64,000 nucleotides of DNA from NCBI RefSeq assembly GCF_000143415.4, contig NW_003314389.1, positions 322,498-386,497 of the forward strand, read 5' to 3'. The stretch comes from Selaginella moellendorffii. Taxonomy: Eukaryota > Streptophyta > Lycopodiopsida > Selaginellales > Selaginellaceae. The notes under the pieces were generated by a model. The model saw only the letters and a list, made by a program, of their open reading frames with translations, made no database searches and was not told where the DNA came from. The position numbers were made by a program, and so were the translations under genes. Below are positions 45,583-57,765 of the stretch, one piece after another. Position 1 is the first letter of the stretch. Every line of letters starts with the position of its first letter.

Positions 45583-45594
45583 TGGTATTGGAGC
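45583..45594 (+). other. Primer binding site, tRNA-iMet type, diverged
   Basis: TGGTATTGGAGC, two changes from TGGTATCAGAGC, three bases after the LTR end. It fixes the orientation and confirms 44058-45579 as a 5' LTR. Confidence 0.7.
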
Positions 45595-46800
45595 TATTCT
45601 TTAGTTTGACTCTTATTGATGCTCAAGTATATTACCACTTGTGTTGGCATTGGAAGGTTCTAGGAGTAGGCTTATTCTTGAGGAGTAGTAAGTCGGGAGG
45701 ACATGGCTCTTCACTACAGTTTATGTGTGAACTTCTAAGTAAAGTGGTGGATAGAAAAGGGCTAATAAGGGAATGACTTTGGGATCTTGGCAATAGTATA
45801 AGATTTTCCTCAAAGAGTTGAAGATGTGATCCAAATGAGCATTTGACTTAACAAACTGGTTAATGTAATTGTGGTAAACAACTATAGTTGGGATCACGGG
45901 AAAGATAGAGACTCCAAAACAATAAAGGAGTCATGAGATTATCCTCATATAGTTGACATTAGTGCTCATGAATTTAAAACTGAAATTAATAACCATGAGA
46001 GGTTAAATACGAATAAGGACATAAGTCCTTGAAATGGTAGCTGAGGCTACCTTTTATAAATGCTGGAAAAAACCCAAGGAGTTAGGGGTGTCCTCAAAGG
46101 ATGAGTTGGTATTCTCATCATATGGACAGATAGTCTTAAGGGGCAAAGCTAGCCCACAAAGAATGGAAAATAATCAAGTGTTGGAGTAACACTTGCAAAA
46201 ATGGTCCTTATGAGTAGAACATGAATACAAGAAAATGCATTCTAGTGAGCTGACACCTCAAAAATAGGAACTTACGGGTCATTGGATTAACAAAGTCCAA
46301 AAAACTAGATGACTCAAGTAGAGTCAAAGAACCGGTCCTAAGGGATTGGTCCTAAGGGATTGGTAGAAGCATTTGGACTGAGGTGTGCTGTGCTTCACAA
46401 AGGATGGGGAGGATCATAAAATCCAAGTATAAGAACAGTGGATATCTCATTAATAACAGAATGTGCCATACTAAAGTCATGGGAAAGGTGTTCCCAAAAG
46501 AGAACAATTTTAACACAAGGTGTGTGTAAACTTTATAGTGCAATGCTAATGGATAGTTGGCATGAGAAACAACTATATTGGTCTTGGCAAAGACCTAGAC
46601 ACAAGTAGGAAGTCTCATAAAGGTAGGCTTGTGGAGCCGAAAATGTGGAGACACCGAATGGGCCAAGGTGTGATGCCTTGAGGTCAAGTTGGCAAGTTCA
46701 TGAGAATCCTTTCTCAAAGGAATCATAATGGAAATAGAAATGGCATAACCTAAGCTGGAAGGCATGTAGTTAGAGTGTGGTGACCCAAATAATGATGGAG
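45595..46800 (+). other. Non-coding internal region of a family S relative
   Basis: No coding frame. The start resembles the reverse complement of 27950-28420. It ends near the minisatellite remnants at about 46815. Confidence 0.55.
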
Positions 46801-46814
46801 GTGTGGAAGCACCA

Positions 46815-47450
46815 AAAATAAATTGAGTCCAAGACCGACTCTAAGACCGAGTTCGAGGCTGACTTCGAGACCAAGTTGGAGACAGAGTCCAAGATCCGAG
46901 ATCGGGTCTAAGACCGAGTTGTAAGCTCCTAAGTTTAGACTTCCCGAGAGGTCACCCAGCCCAGTACTATTCAAACCCAAGGATGTTTAACCAAATATCC
47001 CAAGACCCTTAACCAATTGGAAAAGGGGGTGCCCTTTCCCTCTATATTTGAACCCCATGGACTGTCTCTCAAGTCGTTCTCTTTGGTTGCTTACACGAGT
47101 TTGAGGTTGAGTCTGAAGTCAAGTCTGAGATCGGGTCCGAGGTTGAGTTTGAGATTGAGTCCGAGACCGAATTCAAAGTCAAGTCTGAGATCGAGTCCGA
47201 GATCAAGACTGAGACTGAGTCCGAGATCACGACCGAGACTGAGTCCAAGTACTAGTACAGGTCGAGAGGTGAAAGCCCAAAGTGTGTGTCTCCCAGGGGT
47301 GGTGGGCTGTAGAGGGTTCCAAAAGTATAGTAGGGATAGTGAGGTCCAGGAACCAATCTTGAAGGTACTCTCCAGTGGTGCTTCCAAACTGACTTGAGGT
47401 TGAGACTAGGGCTGAGGGGCCTTGGGTGGGAGTGAGCATGGACTCAGGTG
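46815..47450 (+). mobile_element. LTR remnant with minisatellite, split by mini-element D
   Basis: Short minisatellite units (46825-46919 and 47096-47250) followed by the GGTGAAAGCCCAAAG and CCAAAAGTATAGTAGGG blocks typical of family S LTRs. The 176-bp insertion divides it. Confidence 0.65.
46920..47095. mobile_element. Mini-element D, 176-bp copy with CGAGT target duplication
   Basis: Ends TGTAAGC...GCTTACA, a 7-bp terminal inverted repeat starting TG and ending CA. CGAGT is perfect at 46915-46919 and 47096-47100. Non-coding. It is either the solo LTR of a very small (TRIM-type) retrotransposon or a MITE; 5-bp duplication and TG/CA ends favour the first. Confidence 0.8.
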
Positions 47451-47569
47451 GTGCTAGAGGGGCCACCCAAGGAAGTGCTCAAGAGCAGCTCCCACTCCTG
47501 GAAGGGAAACCGACTACAGTGCTCTCAGCTCATGAAAAGTGGTGCCCCACTTAAGTATCTTGCAGCTCA

Positions 47570-48420
47570 ATGGTCCTCGCCCTTCCTAAGTCTTGGTGGA
47601 GAACGACAGAGGCCAACAAAGGATCAGTGGCCACTTGGGAAATGATGAAGGCAAGGATCCACGCGACTTATGTTCCTCCGAATGCTACTTTGCACCTAAG
47701 GGATGAGCTGAGTAGGCTGAAGCAAACCGGAACCATTCAAGAGTATGTGAATGGGTTTATGGCAAAGAGGTTATTGGTCATGAATATGGGTGATATGGAT
47801 GTGTTCCATGCCTTCATATTAGGCTTGCAAACCTAGGCTCGCGGCAAGGTAATGCGTTGGAACCCGATCAACTACAAGGAAGTGTTGGATGTGGCTATCA
47901 AGGTGCATTTCAATGATAACCTGGGAAAGGGGAACATGACAAGGTCAGGGTCCACATTTAGCAAAGGGGCCAAACCAAGGGGAATATATAGCAAAGGGAA
48001 ATTCAAGAAGAGTTTCTCTAAGAATGAGTCCTCGAGGTTCTAGAAAGGCAGATCCGGTGGCTAGAAAGTATATGGGGTAGTCAAGAAAAAAGAGACAAAC
48101 CCACGGATAAGAAGGTCAACTCTTCTAGCAGTGTGAGAAATAATGTATGCTACAACTGCGGTGAAGCGGGACACTTTTCAAGGGAATGTCCCTACCTAAA
48201 GAAGGCCAGAGCCAATATGACCATTAAGTCGAGTGAAACCCAAACTAAGGTATGTGATCTAGTCCCTAGCTCAAAGTTACTCATTACACGAGCAACTTTG
48301 GTAGAGAGTCGTTTGCGACATCTACTAGCCCTTCGAGGGAAGCTCGGAGGTAACTTTGTTAAGATCCTTATTGACATGGGTGCTTCAGATAATTTTGTGG
48401 CTGCAAACATAGTCTAACAA
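47570..48420 (+). pseudogene. Gypsy gag, zinc knuckle and start of protease
   Basis: Gag: KSWWRTTEANKGS, ELSRLKQTGTIQEYVNGF. An intact CCHC zinc knuckle, CYNCGEAGHFSREC, lies at about 48148-48189. Protease active site region ILIDMGASDNFVAANIV has Met for Thr/Ser after the Asp. Stops at about 47836, 48043 and 48417. Confidence 0.85.
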
Positions 48421-48456
48421 AGCAAACTAACGGTGCAGTAGCTAGATGAACCAAGG

Positions 48457-49455
48457 ATGATAAAGTTTGTTCAAGGTAGCCAAAGCACTGATGAGATACT
48501 TCGACAAGCAAGAGTCGAAGTAGGGACATGGAAAGTAGACATGGATTTCACCGTGCTGGACATGGTAGGATTTAATGTAATCTTTGAGATGGATTGGTTC
48601 AATCGGTTTATAGTAGCTTTGCATGGACAAGGTAGAAACCTTGTGGTACTGGTGAATGCCCTGGGAGAACGATCTAGGGTGGAGGCCTAGGATATAAAGG
48701 TAGGGCAATGTAAGGCCAAAGACTCCTACTTAAACTTGGTGTCCACAAGAGGACAACTCACTAAAGGAACTAAGGCAGCATTTTTATGCTTGCTCTCAGT
48801 GAAGAGTGACAAAAAGATGGGAATGGAAGAAATACCTTTAGTGATCTAGCGAGTGTTGAACCAATTCCAAAATACCATGCCAGAGGAGCTACCGGCGGGG
48901 TTGGCCCCCGCACGACCAATAAAACATAGGATTGAGCTGATCGAGGGTGCTAAGGTAGTGGTTCATCCACCCTATCGCTTGAATGAAAAGGAACTCTAGG
49001 AGCTCAAGCGCCAACTAGAAGAGTTGGTGGACAAAGGGTATGTTAGGTTGAGCAAGTTGCTGTATGGGGCACCGGTGTTATTTGTGAAAAAGAAAGATGG
49101 TTCTATGTGCATGTGCATAGACTACCGGTTGCCTAACAAGTATACAATGAAAAACAAATACCCTTTGCCAAGGATTGAGGACCTATTCGATAGGTTGGGA
49201 AAGGCAAAATACTTCTCGAGGATTGACTTAAAGTTAGGATACTACCAGATCAGGGTAGTAGAGGAAGATGTCAAGAAGACAACCTATCAAACAAGGTATG
49301 GGAGCTTTGAGTTTCTAGTGATGCCCTTCGGGCTATGCAATGCGCCAACAACATTTTCGGCATTGATGGATCACATCTTCGTACCCTATCTAGATCACTT
49401 CGTGGTCATTTATATTGACAACATCCTGATCTATAGCGAGACGCTAGAGGAGGAT
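48457..49455 (+). pseudogene. Gypsy protease end and reverse transcriptase
   Basis: Protease flank (FNVIFEMDWF) then [39 protein letters not shown] and YIDNILIY (49411-49434). The catalytic YxDD reads YIDN, so it is inactive. RT is cut off at about 49455 by an unrelated repeat. Stops at 48688-48690, about 48850 and 48999. Confidence 0.85.
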
Positions 49456-49555
49456 GCTTCGGATCTACTAGAAAAGTCTCTGCGTATGCAACTTGAGTTA
49501 GAAAATCCAACAAAAGTTGGATAGGAATTGCTGAGACAATTTCTCTGATGACAAA

Positions 49556-50401
49556 TGTAGCGCACCTGAATTTGGAGCCGAACTCCAAGCTCGTTGCGCT
49601 ACGAAACGAGGGTCCGGTACAATCCCACGAGCACCAGCTCCCCGTATCCAGCACCTACACGCAAAATGGTGTCAGACAGAGTCTGGCACAATTTTGGCAT
49701 ACCAGTGGCCTAACACGAGGAGGAGGGTACTCCACCAACTAGAGCAACGTGGATCTTGGGCTTAGACCCAAGCCGGACGCAGAACAAGGAGCAACACAGC
49801 CCAACGGGAGCCAAATTAATGTCTTAGGTGGTCGGACATGCATTCCAACAAGCCTCCATTAGTACTAGGAGTTGGTCTCTAGGACAAGTTTGAAACTTAC
49901 TAAATATGGAATGACCTTAGATTGCGAATTTGGACACGGGACGAACACCATTGTGTTCAGGTCAACCTCTACATTCCGTAGATATGCCAAATGAGCAAAT
50001 CTAGACACTTTCCATAAATAGCACTTAGGACCGAAATGAGACTAACACAAAGGGTGTGATAGCGAGGGTGTTTGGCAAACAAGGTAAGCTATCATCTAGC
50101 GAATATTGAGGGACTAGTCTCAATATCGCGGGGGTTCCCAACACTAGCAAGTGCAAGTCAACATCATGAGTTTCTCACCACCGTGTCAAGTATGCTTGAC
50201 TTAATGACAACTTAGGATTTCCTTCCTTAGTGCCCTTCCGGTCTAAGTGCACATGTGCTGACCAGTTTCTCAACTAGCTTGGGCGGAGACCATAAAGGGA
50301 ACCAGCAGTACTGACCTCCTGCCGTCGTGGCAGTAAGGAGAGAGTGTCCGTAAGTACTAGCGGACAAGTATCTTTCAATACCCGAAGTCACATTCGCGAC
50401 A
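49556..50401 (-). mobile_element. Chromovirus 3' LTR
   Basis: 846 bp. It lacks the 90-bp block with the poly-C tract that the partner LTR has at about 52780-52900. On the plus strand it is followed by CTCTCCCCCCC, the complement of a polypurine tract. Confidence 0.8.
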
Positions 50402-51016
50402 CTCTCCCCCCCCCCCCCTTGGGGAAGATCGACGTCCTCGTCGATGCATACCCGAGTCTAGCAAACTGTCAAGGAAACAACTCCGAAAGTTAACGGAAAG
50501 CACACTATGTGGGAAACACACCGACTTAAATGAGTTATGGAACGACCTCTCCTCTATGTCTAAAGATGCTAAGACTCAGACACCCTCCGGCCGTCACCGA
50601 GAAAGAAATGACTAATGGAGTTAGCCACCCTTGCTACTCCGAGTACCACTTGGCTTACAAAGGAATGATACATCCCTGCCCACAGGGACATAAGGAGAAG
50701 GCCAGAGGCCCAACTGCCCTTGAGCAAGAAATCAACCCCATCAGGAAGATTTAGACAACTATCATAAATGGGCAGATTAAGTTGTTTACACGACCATGCT
50801 CCTTTGGCAAAAGTGAGTCATCGAGAGAGAGGCGGGGACTTGTGATCAGTCGATAATAGCTATCCCCATGGTTATGGATTGGACCCATGCACCAAAGTGC
50901 CGATGTCAGTCTGCTAAAACTGACCCAAGTACGAACAAACGATAGAAATGACACTTTGATTTAGAGAAATATAGTATTTTATTAATTTGCAAGATTTATT
51001 AAAAGATTTACAAAAG

Positions 51017-52348
51017 CTATTTTTTATGACTATTCTCATACTCCGTGACAAGCTCACAGGCATGTGTAAGATTACTAAGAGGTTCCCAAGTTGATTCACA
51101 AGTCGGGTAACCTTTCCACTTAACTAGATATTCCTTCGCACAACCATCACGTGCCTTACGAGACAAAAGGATGACCTCACCTCATACTCCGGTTCACCAT
51201 CCATAACATCTGGAGCTGGACGAACATTCCTAGAGTGGCTAGGATCCTCATGATATGGGGCAAGTAAACAGTTGCTGCTACTTGTACCCATCAGGAGGAG
51301 GAATAGAGGGCCTAGGACCAGAAGAAGCAACTGGTGGTCTCCAACCACCACCACCTTTGTTAACCGTAGCTTGTGAGCCCCTAGGGCGATACCTACTTTC
51401 CACCCTTTGTTTCTGATCACCTTGCTTATTCCCAGAATTTCTATTCTTATCCGAGTTACCAGCATGTGGTTGCTGATATTGTTCTATGAGCAAGTGACTA
51501 AAGGCAACTTGCTGCGTTGCCTCCTTACAATCCAAGTATGTCTTCGGCTTAAACTTCAAAATCTCATTGCGAGAAAATGAACTTAAACCCTCCAAAAAAT
51601 AACTCCGAGCATCTTCGTCACTCATATTTGCAATCATAATGCACTTCTGAGCAAACGCATTAACGTAATGCATAAGGTCCCCTCGCTGCTTTAACTATCG
51701 CAGCTCCGCACGAAGTCTCAGACCAAGATCATTTGGCAAGTATTCCTTACGGATACGAGACCGCATCTTGGTCCAACTTCTAGTCTGCCCTTTTTTAGCA
51801 CACACCTAGTGCCACTAAGTTTTGGCATGATCAGTGAGAAAGGATTGCGCACACGCAACTTTCATATGATCATCTACGTCTGCCGCTATGAAATAATTTT
51901 CCATATCGTAGACCCAGTCTTCCAAAACCTGATAGTCCCGGATGCCTCTGAAATTGGGTGGTTTCGGAGGTTTGAACTTTGAAACTCGTGCAACCGGGGG
52001 TGGCTGCAGAACTTCATCATCCTCAGAACTTGAAGAGGAGTCCGGTTGCTTAGGTTTAGCTGGTTTAGCTGCCTCAGCTTCTTTCTTCCTCTTCTTGTTC
52101 TCCTTCTTCAATTTGCGAACTTCCCTTCGCAAATTCTCAATCTCCACTTCCTAAGCCATATGCTGCAATGCCGCAACATCTGGCTCTTCCTCTTCTGACT
52201 CGGCCTTAGCCTCTTCCGCAGCATCTCTAGCAGGAGTTTCCTCCTCTCGATTCGCCCATCTAGAGGTTTCAGCGTCATCACCACGGTTCCTCTTCACCAT
52301 CCTGCTAGCTGCATGCATGCCTCTATTAATAACTGAACATGCATACAA
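51017..52348 (-). pseudogene. Chromovirus gag joined to a chromodomain, pol deleted
   Basis: Minus strand from ATG 52348. N-terminal acidic part, then a Lys/Glu coiled coil (ENLRREVRKLKKENKKRK), a gag domain (PPNFRGIRDYQVLEDWVYDMENYF ... YFLEGLSSFSRNEI), a Gln/Asn/Arg-rich tail, then at about 51145-51030 a chromodomain (KEYLVKWKGYP, STWEPLSNL). Protease, RT, RNase H and integrase are missing. Stops at 52148, about 51810, about 51690 and after 51278 break the frame. The chromodomain itself keeps the aromatic and Trp residues typical of a functional fold. Confidence 0.8.
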
Positions 52349-52478
52349 CGTTCTTACCGAATGGTGCTATCCAACTAATCCTACACAGGTCACTTTGGAT
52401 CTACTAGAAAAGTCTCTCCGTATGCAATTTGAGTCAGAAAATCCGACAAAAGTTGGATAGGAATTGCTGAGACAATTT

Positions 52479-52489
52479 CTCTGATACCA
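52479..52489 (-). other. Chromovirus primer binding site
   Basis: The complement reads TGGTATCAGAG, an exact tRNA-iMet-type site, two bases from the LTR edge at 52492. Confidence 0.85.
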
Positions 52490-52491
52490 AA

Positions 52492-53163
52492 TGTAGCGCA
52501 CCTGAATTTGGAGCTGAACTCCAAGAACGTTGTGCTACGAAACGAGGGTCCGGTACAATCCCACAAGCACGAGCTCCCCGTATCCAGCACCTGCACGCAA
52601 AATGGTGTCAGACGCAGTCTAGCACAATTTTGGCATACCAGTGGCCTAATGCGAGGAGGAGGGTACTCCACCAACTAGAGCAGCGTGGAGCTTGGGCTTA
52701 GACCCAAACCGGACGCAGAACAAGGAGCAACACAGCCCAATGGGAGCCAAACTAATGTCTCAGGTGGTCGGACTAGCATTTCAACCACTATCCCTACTAT
52801 ACATTTGGAACCCCCTACAGCCCCCCCCCCCCCCCCCCCCCCCTTGAGGGACACACGTTTTGGGCTTTCACCCCAAGCCTCCCTTAGTACCAGGAGTTAG
52901 TCTCTGGGACAAGTTCGAAACTTATTAAATATGGAATGACCTTAGATCACGAATTTCTACACGGGACGAACACCATTGTGTTCAGGCCGACCTTTACATT
53001 CCATAGATATGCCAAATGAGCAAATCTAGACACTTTCCATAAATAGCACTTGGGACTGAAATGAGACTAACACAAAGGGTGTGATAGCGAGGGTGTTTGG
53101 AAAACACGGTAAGCTATCATCTAGCAAATATTGAGGGACTAATCTCAATATCGCAGGGGTTCC
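52492..53163 (-). mobile_element. Chromovirus 5' LTR, first part
   Basis: Begins TGTAGCGCACC on the plus strand; contains a C-run of more than 20 (about 52821-52843). Broken at GTTCC by the family S element; the rest is 59383-59645. Confidence 0.85.
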
Positions 53164-53399
53164 TGTGAGACACAAAATCCCTAGGCCCCAAAGTGGAGCC
53201 AGAAAGGGTGCCACGTGGTAGTGGCCGAAGCGAAAGCCCAAACGAGTGTAACACGTTTGGACTAAAAGCTCTGACTTGGAAGGTCGAGAGCAAAAGTGGA
53301 ACTCCCAACAAAGTGCTCAAGGAGCGAGCACGAAGCGAGCAATAAGCAAGGCTCCAAAAAGAGACCCAAAAAGGACCAACAGATGACACATGGAAGTGT

Positions 53400-53995
53400 T
53401 CGAGATGGAATCCGAGACGGACCATAGTTGGAGTCCGAGATGGACCCGAAGTGGAGTCCGATATGGAGTCCGAAGTGGAGTCCGAGAGTGAGTCCGATAT
53501 GGAGTCCGAGATGGACCCGAAGTGGAGTCCGAGGTGGACCGAGACGGAGTCCAAGATGGACCCGAGATGGAGTCCGAGATGGAGTCCGAGATGGACCCGA
53601 GATGGAGTCCAAGATGGAGTCCGAGGTGGACCGAGACGGAGTCCGAGATGGACCCGAGATGGAGTCCGAGATGGAGTCCGAGATGGAGTCCGAGGTGGAC
53701 CGAGACGGAGTCCGAGATGGACCTGAGATGGAGTCCAAGATGGACCGAGACGGAGTCCGAGATGGAGTCCGAGATGGACCGAGACGGAGTCCGAGATGGA
53801 GTCCGAGATAGAGTCCGAGAAGGACCCAAGATGGAGTCCGAGGTCGAGACCGAGACCGGGACCGAGACCGAGACCGAGGCCAAGGCTGAGACCGAGCCCG
53901 AGCCCGAGTCCGAGTCCGAGTCCAAGTCCGAGTCCAAGTCCGAGTCTGAGTCCAAGTCCGAGTCCGAGTCCGAGTCCGAGTCCGAGTCTGAGAGG
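53400..53995. repeat. LTR minisatellite in the 5' LTR
   Basis: GAGTCCGAGATG 12-bp and GAGTCC(GAGATGGACC) longer units, then 6-bp GAGTCC/GACCGA units. The apparent 365-codon and 334-codon minus-strand frames across it result from the repeat. Confidence 0.95.
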
Positions 53996-54795
53996 GTGAA
54001 AGCCCAAAGCGTTCGTTTCCCAGACCCTGGGGGGGTTTGGTGAGCTCCAAAAGTATAGTAAGGGGGAGGACTGCAGTGGAGCCAGTTTGGCCAGGAAAGG
54101 CCAGTTTGGCCCAGGAAGGCCAGACCCAGTGTTGGGTGATGAACTGACCACTAGGAAGTCCAAGACTAGAGTGAATACGGACCGACAAGCAGGGTAGCTT
54201 GGTGAAGTGTTCAAGAGCCGGCTCTAGTTCCCCCGGGAGATCGACTGGCCGATGCTCCCAATCCAAGTGTGGGTGGCACTACCTACTTGGATACCAGGCG
54301 TGGCTCAACGGAACCTCGCTCTAAGCCCATGGCTAGAGCACCCAAAGGCGGAAGGCGGGGAGAGTACCTAGGTGGCTCGCGTAAGGCCACGGTGTTCCGA
54401 AGTGTTGTCCCAAAGTCCCAGACTGTGGAAAGGAAAAGGAGCAGTCTTTTGGTGTGGTGGCCAAGGATACGGTCACGTGGTGAGGAAGTCCCAGAGGACC
54501 ATGGGACTTAGTGGTCAGGCCTGTGGGCCTCAATCCAGTGGCAGTGTTGGCAAACACGGCCAAGGGCAGAAAGGGAATTAGTGGGGACAGACAGAGGGAT
54601 ATTAGGGGAGGCTGTTCCCCTTGTCGGTGGGCATCCTAAGGATGCTAAGGAGTGGATTTGGGATGACCACTCACGGATGGTTGGCTCAGTCTTGGAGAGA
54701 CAAGACTATGTTGCAAGTGGTATTGGATTACTAGTGCGGCAAAGGTGATTAGGCATGGCCTTAGCATAACAGGCTGCTATGTCGATGGTACCTTT

Positions 54796-57525
54796 GCGAT
54801 ATATGTTGCGATATAGTAAGTCAATGTCATGAAAAGAAATACTCATTGTCAAGGAAGCCGTCATTGGGAAACCCAAACACTCTAGAACACCAGAAGGTGG
54901 TGTTTGATGTCACAAAGGGCAATAGATAAGGCCCAAGGGACTAAGTCCCTAGCAAATGATGGATAGAAGGTGCTATCCAAATGTCCAAGGTGGTGGAGAT
55001 AGGAGAAGATTGTCTATTCAAATTGGACAAAGCCAAAAATGGAATTTTGGCAAGGCTAGCGATGGGCATGTAAAGGCCCATAAGCAACAACGTAATCTCG
55101 GTGTGTGGGATTATAGGGTGAGCATACCTGGATTGAGGAACCACTCCCTAGGCTATTGGGTAGGTTCATCCCTAAGAATACTTGCTAAGGTATGATAGAA
55201 AGTGCAAAGCTATCCTCTTGGTCGGGAGGAGAATGACCGAAGGAAAGGCGTGAAGCCAAAAAGCAAGAAGTAAGGGGGTAGAACAGAACCATAGGAATCG
55301 AATGGAATAACCAAGGTTGGTTATGCCAGCTGGGAGTGGAAAATCAAGTGGGGGCTTGAGGGTGTTGCTGCTAGCAACCGTGATGCCATGGAGAGTCTAA
55401 AATATGGAATTGTTCATGTTAGACTATATGGTAATTGCAAAAAGGGAGGCCTTAGCAAGCTAAGGGATAAAGTTCCTTCAAGGTTAAGATGATTCTAGGT
55501 TGCTAAGTACCTAGAAAGGCCAAGCGTAAATGGTTCAAGGAACGCGCGAAATCAGAGTGGCGCAACAGAAGCGTGGTCTTGAAGCTTGCCATGAGGCAAG
55601 GCTATCAAGGTTAGGGAAGTAGTTCCCGAGTGTTCAAAGAGAGGGCTTTGAACGAAAGTAAATGATCAAGGGCTTTCACGCTTGTGCAGGAACCATGTTA
55701 CAGTGGTCAGATGACTTGCCAAAGCGAGTCAGGGGAACAAATACCCTAGTTGAAGGTGATAACTTCAAAAATGGTGGGCCATGGGGCCAAGCATGAAGGA
55801 GTCCATGCATAATCACAGACTTGTCAAGTGAGAGGACTTGGTAGTGTGGAGGAACTAGGTTCCTAAGCTGTGATCTATAGCGCGCTTTGAGTAAAAGTTA
55901 GTGCACCGGCGTGGAGAGTCACACCAGGCATCCTAGGGGATGCCATCCGTAGATGCATATACGGAGGTTGGGTTCGAGTCCCGACCCTCTAGTGCTTGGG
56001 TTTGAGTCCCAAATCACTAGGGCGTGGTGATGGTTTGGAATATGAGGACACTTATATTTTGGTGGTCATGGACTCTTAATGAAAAGATTGGCTTGGGCAC
56101 ACTGCCAAGTGGGGGATGCCCCGGAGTCGTGATGCACGGTTAGATTGCTTAGAGTGAAAGCTTGGCATATCTAACTTAAACACTTTGGTGCAAAAGGCAC
56201 CACGGACGTGGTGAATGAGATGGGGACACCCAGTCTCAGTTGCTATGGATCCTTGGCCGGAAGGGCTAGCTTGGGCGCACCACCAAGTGTGGGGGATGCC
56301 CCCGGGGTCATAGTCAACAACTTAGTAAGATCTGGAAGACCTAATTCCTATTGGTAGACCTATTAAGGGGTCAAGATGAGATCACTAGGTGATCTTATGG
56401 CTAAACAAGGACAAGGTCTTTGTTTGGGTTAAGAAATAAGATTCTTCGTTCAAAGTGTTGATTTGAACTATTGATAAAGGTGTGGCTTGGTCAAGGTGAC
56501 TAAGTGGGAAGGACGCATAAGGGAAATGAACTACTACAATACAATGGTATTATGAGTTCAAGAAAATAGTCTCCAGAGACAGGCCCATGGGTGGGTCACA
56601 AGGTTGGGCTAGGAAGAGAGCCTAGAACAATTGGGGAGACTTACTAGGGGTGAATACCCTAGTCTAGGCAAAGCAGATCCTTTGCTATGGAACCAAAAGA
56701 ATACCTCCAGGAGGGAGGTAATGATCCTATGTTGCTTGGTGCAACAATCCAAGGATAGGAGCAAAAGACGAGTGCCCAAGATAGGGCCGTGGAATCCATT
56801 GGAAAGAATCCAAGTGGCAAAGTTAGCCAAGGAACACTAATGTGTTTGATGCTAACGGATTGCGGAAAAAGAAGTGGACTTCCAAGGATGGATTCCCAAG
56901 TGCTCCAATTTGGCAAAGGAAAGGCTCCAAGTGAGGGAGCAACTAAGGAGCCAAAAGATAGGGCCGTGGACAGCCCTAGCACAAATAATGATAAATGGAA
57001 CGTAATGCCAATGGTGGCACAAAAATAGAAAAGAGGATGAGGGTGCCCTCGAGTAGAGAACTTCCTAGGAGGGGAAGTGGAGTTGCACAAAATGTGCAAG
57101 GCAAGGTGTTGGAGACACCTAGGAAATTGACTTCAAGAAGTCAAAAGTAAACGTTCCAAAGTGCAAAGGTAGATCAATGGAATCTATGACTACTCAAGAA
57201 TGAGTAGTGGAATTGAGTTAGAGAGGGTGTCTCTAATGGGTTTAGCGAGAACTGAACCAATAAAAAGGAGCAACCCACCCCAGGTGGTCAAGTGAGTCTA
57301 TAAGTTGGAGAGACTATCCTCCTTAGAGGATGGGCAAGGCATGGTGAGCCTTTGGTGCCAAACCATTGACGAATATGGAGAAGGCATGGTGAGCCTTCAA
57401 TGTCAAACCATTGACAAATATTGGCTAGGTGCCAAGGATGGAAATGGTAATACATGCGGGTGTTACTTTATAAAATGGTTTACCGTTCGATGAGGACATC
57501 GAACTTCGTCTATGGGTGGTGGAGT
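54796..57525 (+). other. Non-coding internal region of family S
   Basis: Purine-rich on the plus strand, no open frame shared with the second copy (36979-39000, reverse complement). The primer site is gone because the 5' LTR end is deleted. Confidence 0.75.
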
Positions 57526-57765
57526 TGTGAGACACAAAATCCCTAGGCCCCAAAGTGGAGCCGGAAAAGGTGCCACGTGGTAGTGGCCGAAGCAAAAGCC
57601 CAAACGAGTGTAACACGTTTGGACTAAAAGCTCTGACTTGGAAGGTCGAGAGCAGAAGTGGAACTCCCAACAAAGTGCTCAAGGAGCGAGCATGAGGCGA
57701 GCAATAAGCAAGGCTCCAAAAAGGGACCCAAAAAGGACCAACACATGACACATGGAAGTGTTCGA

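Noticed and set aside
53117-54266. Open frames of 365, 334 and 212 codons on the minus strand
   Set aside because: They span the LTR minisatellite, whose 6- and 12-bp units leave all frames open. The peptides are simple repeats (LGLHLG, SDSISD, RTPSR) and cross known LTR sequence.
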